This document shows positions 18,703 through 26,814 of a stretch of 64,000 bases of DNA, one piece after another. Source of the DNA: Marinoscillum sp. 108 (GTDB lineage Bacteria; Bacteroidota; Bacteroidia; Cytophagales; Cyclobacteriaceae); the NCBI RefSeq assembly GCF_902506655.1, contig NZ_LR734808.1:2664501-2728500 (forward strand). Reading direction: 5' to 3'. The notes below the pieces were generated by a model, which was given only the letters and a program-made list of their open reading frames with translations, had not been told where the DNA came from and did not search any database. A program made the position numbers and the translations under genes. Position 1 is the first letter of the stretch. Every line of letters starts with the position of its first letter.

Positions 18703-20160
18703 TTATTTTGCTGTATCGTCTTTTGGAGGATCATTGGCCTCCTTTGGCTTTTTGGGTTCGTTTTTCTTTTTCACCTCGCTGGCCAGCTTTTGAATCTCTT
18801 CGGTAGACTTGCCTTTCAGATAATCCGGGAGCTCCATACCGGCCATGCCAAACATCTCCTGAAGTGGTGGTACAGACTTATACAAACCGGAAATAAAGTT
18901 GGCCGTAGAGGATTTTTCGTTCTCCCCATTGCCACTGTCCCAGACGGTGATCTTATCAATTTTGATGTTTTTGATGGCTTCAGTTTGCAGTTTTACCAAT
19001 TCATTCAGTTTATCGGCAATAATCAGCAGCACCGCATCACGCGAGTTATTGCCGGCGGCGCTTACTATTTGTTTGAACCCTTCGGCCTGCTTGGTCAATA
19101 CTTCATAAATACCTTTGGCTTCAGCCTCTTTCATAAACAGGATGGCGTCTGCTTCCCCTCTGGCTTTTCTTCTGATCATTTCGGCCTCCGCTTCAGCAGC
19201 TATTTCCACTTTTTCTTTGTCAATCTGTGCGGGTATTACCACATCAGCTGTTTGGGTGGCTTTATCTCTTCTCGCTCTGGCATTTTCAGCCTCCTGCTCT
19301 GCGGCATAGGCTTCTTCCAGGGCTTTGGCAGATTGTACCTTCTCTGCGGCGATGGCAATTTTCTGTGCTTCGGCCTCTTTTTCTCGTCTGGCAGCGTCCG
19401 ATTGTGCGATGGTGATCTTGGCGGTATTTTCCCCTTCCACGGCCATAGCATCGGCTGAAGCTACTTTTACCCGCTGCTCCTGATGAGCATTGGCCTCACC
19501 AATAGATCCGTCTCTCACCTTCTCAGCCACACTTTTTCGGGCATCGTTGATGGCTTTGGCTGCAGCCTCTTTTCCCAGTGCTTCTATGTATCCAGACTCA
19601 TCTTTGATGTCTGTCACGTTCACGTTGATCAGTTTCAGACCGATCTTTTTAAGCTCAGCTTCCACATTGGAGGCCACATTGGCCAGGAACTTATCTCTGT
19701 TGCTATTGATCTCTTCAATGTCCATGGTCGCAACCACCAAACGCAGTTGTCCGAAAATAATGTCTTTGGCCAGGTCATGAATACTTTGCTGTGACTGACC
19801 CAGCAGGCGCTCTGCGGCATTGTTCATGACACCTTCCTCAGTAGAGATACCCACGGTAAACCGTGATGGCACATCCACGCGGATGTTTTGGCGAGAGAGG
19901 GCATTCGTCAGCATCACTTCAATAGAAATGGGTGTCAGGTCCAGAAATTCATAATCTTGAATGATGGGCCAGATAAAGGCGGCACCCCCATGGATACACT
20001 TGGCCGACCGGCCCTGGTCATCGGCGCCTTTGCCGACTTTTCCATAGACTACCAATATTCTGTCTGAGGGACAGCGCTTATAGCGTTGAAAGAGACCAAT
20101 GAGTAGTACAAATACGAATACGACTACTGCGGCGATGATAAATAAGAAGGTACTCGACAT
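18703..20160 (-). CDS. Flotillin-like SPFH-domain protein
   Basis: Membrane-associated scaffold protein of 485 aa, organising functional membrane microdomains. An N-terminal hydrophobic hairpin (about 5-25, FLFIIAAVVVFVFVLLIGLF) is followed by the SPFH/PHB domain (about 30-210; VDVPSRFTVGISTEEG, EINSNRDKFLANV, GLKLINVNVTDI). A long Ala/Glu-rich coiled coil (about 215-370) contains the repeated EA pattern of flotillins. The C-terminal end is charged and proline-rich. The upstream NfeD-like membrane protein is 4 bp away, the classical floT-yuaF-type pairing. Assignment to flotillin rather than stomatin rests on the coiled coil and the partner gene. Confidence 0.93.
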   Translation of the reverse strand: MSSTFLFIIAAVVVFVFVLLIGLFQRYKRCPSDRILVVYGKVGKGADDQGRSAKCIHGGAAFIWPIIQDYEFLDLTPISIEVMLTNALSRQNIRVDVPSRFTVGISTEEGVMNNAAERLLGQSQQSIHDLAKDIIFGQLRLVVATMDIEEINSNRDKFLANVASNVEAELKKIGLKLINVNVTDIKDESGYIEALGKEAAAKAINDARKSVAEKVRDGSIGEANAHQEQRVKVASADAMAVEGENTAKITIAQSDAARREKEAEAQKIAIAAEKVQSAKALEEAYAAEQEAENARARRDKATQTADVVIPAQIDKEKVEIAAEAEAEMIRRKARGEADAILFMKEAEAKGIYEVLTKQAEGFKQIVSAAGNNSRDAVLLIIADKLNELVKLQTEAIKNIKIDKITVWDSGNGENEKSSTANFISGLYKSVPPLQEMFGMAGMELPDYLKGKSTEEIQKLASEVKKKNEPKKPKEANDPPKDDTAK

Positions 20161-20164
20161 TGAA

Positions 20165-20749
20165 TTATTTAGATTTAGTAACGATTAATGTGTCATTGCT
20201 GGTGATGTCTGTGACGGTCACCACGGCGCCTGTTGGCAAATCCTGATCATCATCGGTGATGGCGTCAAGCTCCCGCAGAGATCCCTGCACTTTGATGCTC
20301 ACCTTCCCGATATTGCTTCGGCCTGATAGGATGGGCAGATAAACTTCTCCGATTCCCCCGATCGCATTCTTAGCGGACATATTGCCAGAGTCTGTCAGCT
20401 TGCTGAAATAATAAAAAATTGCTGCCATAATCACCATCATCAGGATACCGGCCCCAATGGAAATGACTACTGAGAGTCCTCCTGACAGCCCTGAATCCAG
20501 ACAAGCGATGCCTGTCCATGAGAAAAGCGTAAAAAAACCTACAAAATTTTTGATGGTAAAAAACTGGAAGCCAGCACCATCATCGGTTTCTACGTCAAAG
20601 TCTGCCGACCCGTCTGTATCCATATCGCCACCCACAAAAGTCATGATCATCTGGAGTAGGAAAATCAGGGAGAAAGGGATGGCAAAGCCCCAGTAAATTT
20701 GTTGGAGGGTGGTGAGGGAGTTCCACCAATCTGAAAAATTGAAATCCAT
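20165..20749 (-). CDS. NfeD/YuaF-like membrane protein, flotillin partner
   Basis: 194-aa inner-membrane protein. Hydrophobic segments lie at about 18-38 (IYWGFAIPFSLIFLLQMIM), 68-85 and 88-118 (GLSVVISIGAGILMMVIMAAIFYYF), after an acidic loop (GGDMDTDGSADFDVETDD). The C-terminal part (about 125-190; GGIGEVYLPI, GSLRELDAI, GAVVTVTDI) looks like the OB-fold of NfeD proteins. It precedes the flotillin gene by 4 bp, so the two are one operon. By family precedent it works with flotillin in membrane organisation or stress adaptation. Its sequence is more YuaF-like than protease-fused NfeD, as no ClpP-like domain is present. Confidence 0.85.
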   Translation of the reverse strand: MDFNFSDWWNSLTTLQQIYWGFAIPFSLIFLLQMIMTFVGGDMDTDGSADFDVETDDGAGFQFFTIKNFVGFFTLFSWTGIACLDSGLSGGLSVVISIGAGILMMVIMAAIFYYFSKLTDSGNMSAKNAIGGIGEVYLPILSGRSNIGKVSIKVQGSLRELDAITDDDQDLPTGAVVTVTDITSNDTLIVTKSK

Positions 20750-20874
20750 GGGTGAGTTATTTTGACCTTAAAATATCACTTTTTTCTTTTCCATGTACGT
20801 GCTTTGCCTTTTTCTCTTAGAAAATTAACCGTTATTTTGACTACTTGTGTGATATTCTCTCAGAGTGATCCTGT

Positions 20875-21516
20875 ATGAGTAAAAAAATATTGCTTACCGG
20901 CTTTTTCGCACTGGTATTCTTAAGTGCACTTTATGGGCAAACTCATTGGCTGGGTTTGGGGCCATCGGTGCCATTGGCAGACTTTGGAGATGCAGACGCA
21001 GAACACCCGACCAGCGGGATGGCGGCCACGGGAATGGCCCTTGGTTATGAATTTATTGGCCCGACTGATAGTTTGGGACTGGCGATTTTTTTCAATGCCT
21101 CCTTTATTTGGAATCCCTTCGACGAATCTTCCGAAGCCCAAATAGAATCCTCGATGAGGAGCCCACCGGAGAACTTAAAGTATTCACATTACTTTGGCCT
21201 GCCCATGGCCGCAGGGGTTAATTTTTCTCCCCGAAATACCTGGCAGGTGTCAGCGGGGGGAGTAATCAGCTTTTTTAAACCTACTGCCATGGTGATAGGG
21301 CGGGATGTGTACAAAATAAAAGGAACCACAGGTTTTGGGTTGACCCTGGGCGCTTCCCTGCGCATCGGTTCGCGCGTGGCACTCAAAGCCCGGTATTATT
21401 GGGTGACCAATCATCGGTTGAAAAATGGATATTATCGGTACTATAATTCACCAGAAAACAAGGTGCAGAACGTCAACGAGCTTACTGCCATGCTGGCCTT
21501 TAGGCTAGGAGATTAA
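20875..21516 (+). CDS. Putative outer membrane beta-barrel protein
   Basis: 213-aa exported protein of unknown function. A clear signal peptide (about 1-21, KILLTGFFALVFLSALYGQ) is followed by alternating hydrophobic and polar stretches rich in Gly and aromatic residues (GMALGYEFIG, GFGLTLGASLRIGSRVALKARYYW). It ends NELTAMLAFRLGD, the pattern of a small outer-membrane porin-like barrel. It is divergent from the NfeD/flotillin operon across 125 bp and 91 bp ahead of the aminotransferase gene. No specific family is recognised. Confidence 0.75.
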   Translation: MSKKILLTGFFALVFLSALYGQTHWLGLGPSVPLADFGDADAEHPTSGMAATGMALGYEFIGPTDSLGLAIFFNASFIWNPFDESSEAQIESSMRSPPENLKYSHYFGLPMAAGVNFSPRNTWQVSAGGVISFFKPTAMVIGRDVYKIKGTTGFGLTLGASLRIGSRVALKARYYWVTNHRLKNGYYRYYNSPENKVQNVNELTAMLAFRLGD

Positions 21517-21607
21517 TTCCGTTCCTTAACAAAACGAAACAATATTCTTTTGTCGATTTTCAAAAGACCTACACTTTCTCCTACCTTCGTAGCTTCATTT
21601 TCAGCGT

Positions 21608-22915
21608 ATGCGACAGAAACTACTTAGGGAAGGGGCCAACGAGCTTTCTTACGAAATTCGTGGGATTGTGAAGAAGGCAGAGCAGCTTGAGCAGCTTGGA
21701 TATTCTATACTGTGGGAGAACATTGGAGATCCTATTCAGAAAAATCACAAGCTGCCGGCATGGATGAAGGAGATCATAGCAGGATTGCTCTATGAGGACA
21801 ATACCTATGGGTATAGCCACTCCAAAGGCGTGCTATCTACGCGCGAGTTTCTGGCAGATTTGAATAATAAGCGCGGAGGTGCTCAGATCTTGCCACAGGA
21901 CATTACCTTTTTCAACGGACTGGGGGATGCCATTCAGAAAATCTATCAGTACCTCTTGCCCACCTCACGGGTGATTGGTCCCTCACCGGCGTATTCTACC
22001 CACAGTTCTGCGGAGGCGGGGCATGCCAACCATCATCCGATCACCTACAAGCTGGATCCGGATAATAGCTGGTACCCCGACATGGATGACCTGTACAATA
22101 AGGTGAAGTACAACCCGAGCATCGTGGGGATACTCATCATCAACCCGGATAATCCAACCGGCATGGTTTACCCCAAGGAAATATTGGAAAAGATGGTGGC
22201 CATCGCCAGGGAGTTTGATCTCTTCCTGATCTGTGATGAGATCTATATGAATATTGTCTACAATGGCGCAAAAACCTGCACGCTTGCGGAGGTGATAGGG
22301 GATGTACCTGCCATTTCGTTGAAAGGAATTTCTAAGGAGTTCCCCTGGCCAGGCGCCAGATGTGGCTGGGCCGAATATTACAACCGTACCAACGATCCGG
22401 AGTTTACCAGACTATGTGAGACCATAGACAATGCCAAGATGATCGAGGTGAGCTCGACCAAGTTGCCGCAGCTTTCTATTCCCAGGATCATGAAGGATCC
22501 TCGTTATCCGGAGTTTATCAAAGAAACAAGGGATAAGATTGGCAGGAGAAGCGCCTATTTGAATGAGGTATTTAGTGATGTGCCGTATGTGAAATTCAAT
22601 CAGACCAACGGGGCTTTTTACAACACCATGATTTTTGAGCCGGGTGTGCTGAATGACAAACAGACCCTGAAGATCACTGATCCAAAGGTAGAAGCTTTGC
22701 TGGAATCCTGGATGAAGGCCAATCACATGACGCTGGACAAGCGGTTTGTGTATTATCTGCTGGCTGCCAAAAATGTGTGTATCGTCCCGATCTCCTCGTT
22801 TTCATCAGACCTGTTGGGCTTCCGGCTTACGCTGCTTGAGGAGGATGAAAGCATCATCGAGAAGACCTTCAAGCTGATCAAAGAAGGCGTGATGGAGTAC
22901 TGTCAGTCGGTTTAA
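21608..22915 (+). CDS. PLP-dependent class I/II aminotransferase
   Basis: Fold-type I aminotransferase of 435 aa. The N-terminus contains YSILWENIGDPIQKNHKLPAW, which corresponds to the substrate-binding NIGDP segment of AspAT-like enzymes. NPDNPTGMVY and the PLP-binding Asp/Tyr region LICDEIYMNIVY follow. The Schiff-base lysine is in LKGISKEFPWPGARCGW, followed by the phosphate-binding Arg. The likely reaction is amino transfer between an amino acid (aspartate, alanine or aromatic) and 2-oxoglutarate; the preferred substrate cannot be read. It converges with purU with only 11 bp between stop codons and no visible terminator. Confidence 0.93.
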   Translation: MRQKLLREGANELSYEIRGIVKKAEQLEQLGYSILWENIGDPIQKNHKLPAWMKEIIAGLLYEDNTYGYSHSKGVLSTREFLADLNNKRGGAQILPQDITFFNGLGDAIQKIYQYLLPTSRVIGPSPAYSTHSSAEAGHANHHPITYKLDPDNSWYPDMDDLYNKVKYNPSIVGILIINPDNPTGMVYPKEILEKMVAIAREFDLFLICDEIYMNIVYNGAKTCTLAEVIGDVPAISLKGISKEFPWPGARCGWAEYYNRTNDPEFTRLCETIDNAKMIEVSSTKLPQLSIPRIMKDPRYPEFIKETRDKIGRRSAYLNEVFSDVPYVKFNQTNGAFYNTMIFEPGVLNDKQTLKITDPKVEALLESWMKANHMTLDKRFVYYLLAAKNVCIVPISSFSSDLLGFRLTLLEEDESIIEKTFKLIKEGVMEYCQSV

Positions 22916-22926
22916 TTATTTATTCG

Positions 22927-23790
22927 TTAATCAAAAATCACTGTCCGATTATTGTGCACCAGGGCCTTACGTTGCAGGTGTGTCCAGATGGCCCTTGAGA
23001 GTACGATCTTTTCCAGGTCTTTTCCTTTTCTGATGAGGTCCTCCACGGAGTTTTTGTGGGAGATTTTCACTACATCCTGCTCCAATATGGGGCCGGCATC
23101 CAGGTCAGCAGTAACATAGTGACTGGTGGCACCTATCAGTTTCACCCCCCGCTCATGCGCTCGGTGGTAAGGCTTGGCGCCAGCAAATGCCGGAAGAAAG
23201 GAATGGTGAATGTTGATGATTTTATTGGGATAGGCATTGATGAACTCATCGCTGAGTATCTGCATGTACCGCGCCAAGATTAAAAAGTCAATGTTGAGTT
23301 CCGAGAGCAGTGATCGCTGGGCCTGCTCCATTTCCTGCTTGTTGTCTTTGTTGATTTCAAAGTGATAAAATGGAATGTCATATCGCTCAGCGATGGTCTG
23401 ATGCACGGTATGGTTGGAAATGATGGCCGGAATCTCAATCTCCCACTCACCTGAGTAGTGTCGCGACAGGATATCGTAGAGGCAGTGGGAAGATTTGGAG
23501 ACAAACACCGCCATTCTGGGCTTTTTGTCTGTAAAATGTAGCTGCCAGTCCATGTCGTATTGGCTGGCTATTTTATCCTGAAAGGTGCCATGAATATCCT
23601 CTTTGGGGATGGTAAATCCGTCGAGTTCCCATTCTGCCCGCATGAAGAATACCCCTTCTGTTTTTTCCACATGCTCATCCAGGTCGATGATGTTGCCATT
23701 GTGCTCAAACAGGAAATTGGTAATGGTACTGATCAGGCCTTTGCGGTCCGTACAGTGGATCAGTAGTATGGCATGGTTCTTTAAGCCCAT
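22927..23790 (-). CDS. purU: Formyltetrahydrofolate deformylase
   Basis: Hydrolyses 10-formyl-THF to THF and formate, balancing one-carbon pools and supplying formate for PurT. It has the usual 287-aa length. An N-terminal ACT domain (about 6-85) starts ILLIHCTDRKGLISTITNFL. The formyltransferase-like domain contains MAVFVSKSSHCLYDIL and INIHHSFLPAFAGAKPYHRA, which includes the catalytic His. ATSHYVTADLDAGPILEQD carries the catalytic Asp. The ACT domain distinguishes it from PurN. It is the last gene of the minus-strand run starting near 35.1 kb, 64 bp after the TRIC-like gene. Confidence 0.97.
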   Translation of the reverse strand: MGLKNHAILLIHCTDRKGLISTITNFLFEHNGNIIDLDEHVEKTEGVFFMRAEWELDGFTIPKEDIHGTFQDKIASQYDMDWQLHFTDKKPRMAVFVSKSSHCLYDILSRHYSGEWEIEIPAIISNHTVHQTIAERYDIPFYHFEINKDNKQEMEQAQRSLLSELNIDFLILARYMQILSDEFINAYPNKIINIHHSFLPAFAGAKPYHRAHERGVKLIGATSHYVTADLDAGPILEQDVVKISHKNSVEDLIRKGKDLEKIVLSRAIWTHLQRKALVHNNRTVIFD

Positions 23791-23854
23791 AGTTATTCGG
23801 TTTGTATCAAAAGTGGGGCTGACTTTTTGGGTGGGTAAAAGTAATAAGAATCGG

Positions 23855-24457
23855 TTATGATAAAAGGGGCAATTCCCAATGATACCTGACAGCCAGCACT
23901 CTGAAGGAAACGATAAACCCGGCAGTGATCAGAATGTTGAGAAATTGTTCTACCGCCCAAAAATCCAGAAGCATGAACACGATGCCTCCGGCGATACACG
24001 TGAGTGCATAGATTTCTTTGCGGAAGATGAGCGGGATTTCATTGCAGACAATATCCCGGATTACCCCACCAAAAACCGCGGAGATCATGCCCATCATAAT
24101 GCCAATGATAGGAGAGACACCAAAGTCCAGGGCCTTTTGTAGACCCAGAATGGTGAATACGGCGATGCCTATCGTATCAAACAGGAAAAAGGTTTTTCTG
24201 AGCTTCTGGACTGCCTGCCGAAACAAAATGGCAATGGAAATGCCTATGAGGATCATGAACAGGTAATTGAGGTTTTGCATCCATGAAACAGGAGTGCTCC
24301 CCAGCAGCACATCGCGAAGTGTACCACCGCCCAGCGCCGTGATAAAAGCCACTGCTGAGATACCGAAAATATCCAGCTTTTTGTCAAACGCGGTGAGTGC
24401 TCCACTGATGGCAAATACCATGGTGCCCAAGAGGTCTATGAAGTAGAGGATATTCAA
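23855..24457 (-). CDS. TRIC-type cation channel family protein (UPF0126)
   Basis: Small inner-membrane protein of 200 aa with two repeated glycine-rich three-helix units. The first contains GTMVFAISGALTAFDKKLDIFGISAVAFITALGGGTLRDVLLG; the second contains FTILGLQKAL and GMISAVFGGVIRDIVCNEIPLIF. This duplicated GGGxxRD pattern is the hallmark of UPF0126, the bacterial relatives of trimeric intracellular cation channels. The physiological role in bacteria is poorly defined. It lies between pbpC (25-bp gap) and purU on the same strand. Confidence 0.92.
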   Translation of the reverse strand: MNILYFIDLLGTMVFAISGALTAFDKKLDIFGISAVAFITALGGGTLRDVLLGSTPVSWMQNLNYLFMILIGISIAILFRQAVQKLRKTFFLFDTIGIAVFTILGLQKALDFGVSPIIGIMMGMISAVFGGVIRDIVCNEIPLIFRKEIYALTCIAGGIVFMLLDFWAVEQFLNILITAGFIVSFRVLAVRYHWELPLLS

Positions 24458-24482
24458 AAGTTCTTATTTTTCTGGCAAGGTA

Positions 24483-26801
24483 CTAAGATGAGGGATCAGA
24501 TACCACTTCAAAACTTCGTGAGGTGGAGTTGCCCTGTTCGTCTAAGATGGTGATCAGATATGCTCCTCTTGGCAGCAGGAGTGACTGCTTATGCTCCCCA
24601 TGGGTGCTCCCAATATAGCGGTCGTTGAGGTGCCAGAAGAGCTCTGCATTGGGATTTTGATGGGAGCCTTCCAAAATCACCTCACTTGACTGGCCCTGCA
24701 ATTCTTTAGGGATAAATATTTTGGCGTTCACCGATGGATAATTGATCGCCAGTAGATTTTCCACTTGCTGCTCACATCCCGGGTATATGGGCGGTCTGCC
24801 GGAGTAATCGGAGTGATTCTTTTGATAGTAATAGCCTTGCTTCGGGGGGAGTACAAACACTGACTGCAGGGAAGCCTTGTGCATGTCATAGCAGGAATGA
24901 TTGACAATGTAGGTGTTACTCTCGTCCATCCAGAGTCGCTGATGATAGGTACATAAGCCGGATTGTTCCGCTTGAGGCCCCAGTTCCATGGTTTCGGTGT
25001 GTTCGCATGCCGGCCCGGCCAGCATCCCGGAGGCGGTGCAGGTTTGATGGGGAAATGAAAAAGGCCTGAGCTTTTCGAGCCATTGGCCATCGTATTCTCC
25101 AAGCCGGATGAGCTCGGTGAGGATGGGGCCTGCAGATGAAGCGCCCGAGAGACCAGCACGGCCCTCGCCATCGGCATTTCCTACCCATACACCCACGAGA
25201 ATGTTGCCGTTCAGTCCAATGGCCCAGGCGTCTCTAAAACCGAAGCTGGTGCCTGTTTTCCATGCGATCAGCTGGCTGGAGCTAAAGTTTTGCCAGGAGT
25301 GATCGGCTCCAGGCCTTGTGAGTTCGGTCATGGCCTGGAAGGTATGCCAGACATTGATTTCGCTGAGCTCCACATCCGCGATTTTCTGAGAATCAGGAAG
25401 GTAGCTGATGCTGAGATTATCCTCGTTGGCCAGCTTTCTGTACAGACCAAAATACGCCTGGGCCAAGTCCCAAAGTTTGACCTCTCCCCCACCCAGAATG
25501 ATGGAGAGACCGTAATGCCCCGGTGGCTGAGTGAGGGTGGTGATCCCAAATTTTTGAAGGTCCTGATGAAAAACCTCATAGGTATATTCCTGCAGGAGAT
25601 GGGTAAAAGGGATGTTTAGAGACATGGACAGTGCCTCATTGGCTTTGACCATCCCTGCATATCCCAGGTTGAAGTTTTTGGGAGTATACCCACCAAAGGA
25701 GCTGGGCACATCGGGAAGGAGGGTTTTTGGCAGCATAATGCCTTTTTCCAGTGATCTGGCATAAAGCAGGGGCTTGAGGATGCTACCCGAACTTCTTGGT
25801 TTTTGGATAACATCCACCTGATATCCATCCGCGGTGGGATCGGTGGTGTTACCTACGTAGGAGAGCACCTGGCCATTCCGAAGGTCTACCACCATTACAG
25901 CCAGGTTGTCGATGCCACTGGATTTTAACCACCGATGCTTACGCTCTGCCACTTCCGTGGTTTTCTGTTGCCAAAAGGGATGGAGAGTTGTAGTCTGGGG
26001 TCGTCCCTCGGCATTTTCACGTAGGGTTGTAAGGAGGTGGGGGGCGCGCTGTGGAATATCAAAGGGCTTGTCAGGAAGTGGTTCCTCCAGGCTTAGTGCA
26101 TAAGTGAGGCTGTCAATGTCAGCGCTCAGATAGAGCTTTTTCAAAAGGAAATCGCGCTTGTACCTCAATGCCTCCATGGAAGTCCCAGGGTAGATTGCTC
26201 CGGGTTGATTGGGCAGTACGGCCAGGGTGGCACTTTCTGACCAGCTGAGGAGGTGGGCCGGCCTCCCGTAGTATCGCCATGAGGCAGCATCGATGCCTAC
26301 CACATTGCCCCCAAATGGAGCCAGGGAGGCGTAATGTCGCAGTAGATCCTCTTTTGAATACCAGAGCTCCATTCTTAGGGCAATGCCCACTTCCCGAAGC
26401 TTTTGGAAGAAGGTGCGCTTCTCGTTTTGGAGCATTCGCGCCAGCTGCATGGTCAGGGTACTCGCACCACTGACAATGCGCTGTTGTCTGATGTTTTGCC
26501 GAATGGCCCTTAAAACAGAGAGGGGATTGACACCAGGATGGTAGTAGAAGTATTCGTCTTCAAAAAGCAATATGGATCGCTCCAGTTTGACAGGCACGGA
26601 ATCGCATAAGGGAAATCGCCATTGTCCGTCCGCAGCAATAGAAGCACTGAGCAAATGACCATTGCGGTCATTCAATACGGTAGAGGTGGGTCTGTTGCCC
26701 AGGCTGGGTGGTATGGCCAGATAAATACCCAAAGCCAGCAGTGGTGATAGCCAGGCGGCCCACTTGATTTTTGAACGACGATCACCACTGCCTGAAAGCA
26801 T
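24483..26801 (-). CDS. pbpC: Penicillin-binding protein 1C
   Basis: Bifunctional class A peptidoglycan synthase of 772 aa acting in the periplasm. One N-terminal membrane helix (about 12-30) is followed by a GT51 transglycosylase domain with FEDEYFYYHPGVNP (catalytic Glu) and ASTLTMQLARML. The transpeptidase domain has PRSSGSILKPLLY (active Ser and Lys), SMSLN (SxN) and AWKTGTSFGFRDAW (KTG). The C-terminal BiPBP_C-like domain is present. It follows the alpha-2-macroglobulin gene by 13 bp; pbpC-A2M pairing is also seen in Escherichia coli (pbpC-yfhM), where the macroglobulin is thought to guard the periplasm when the wall is breached. Confidence 0.96.
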   Translation of the reverse strand: MLSGSGDRRSKIKWAAWLSPLLALGIYLAIPPSLGNRPTSTVLNDRNGHLLSASIAADGQWRFPLCDSVPVKLERSILLFEDEYFYYHPGVNPLSVLRAIRQNIRQQRIVSGASTLTMQLARMLQNEKRTFFQKLREVGIALRMELWYSKEDLLRHYASLAPFGGNVVGIDAASWRYYGRPAHLLSWSESATLAVLPNQPGAIYPGTSMEALRYKRDFLLKKLYLSADIDSLTYALSLEEPLPDKPFDIPQRAPHLLTTLRENAEGRPQTTTLHPFWQQKTTEVAERKHRWLKSSGIDNLAVMVVDLRNGQVLSYVGNTTDPTADGYQVDVIQKPRSSGSILKPLLYARSLEKGIMLPKTLLPDVPSSFGGYTPKNFNLGYAGMVKANEALSMSLNIPFTHLLQEYTYEVFHQDLQKFGITTLTQPPGHYGLSIILGGGEVKLWDLAQAYFGLYRKLANEDNLSISYLPDSQKIADVELSEINVWHTFQAMTELTRPGADHSWQNFSSSQLIAWKTGTSFGFRDAWAIGLNGNILVGVWVGNADGEGRAGLSGASSAGPILTELIRLGEYDGQWLEKLRPFSFPHQTCTASGMLAGPACEHTETMELGPQAEQSGLCTYHQRLWMDESNTYIVNHSCYDMHKASLQSVFVLPPKQGYYYQKNHSDYSGRPPIYPGCEQQVENLLAINYPSVNAKIFIPKELQGQSSEVILEGSHQNPNAELFWHLNDRYIGSTHGEHKQSLLLPRGAYLITILDEQGNSTSRSFEVVSDPSS

Positions 26802-26814
26802 TTGAGTAGATAAA

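Noticed and set aside
19600-19625. TGTCACG in the flotillin gene as a further ECF41 promoter
   Set aside because: Within coding sequence and without a CGTC at 16 bp; similar isolated TGTCAC copies occur elsewhere by chance.
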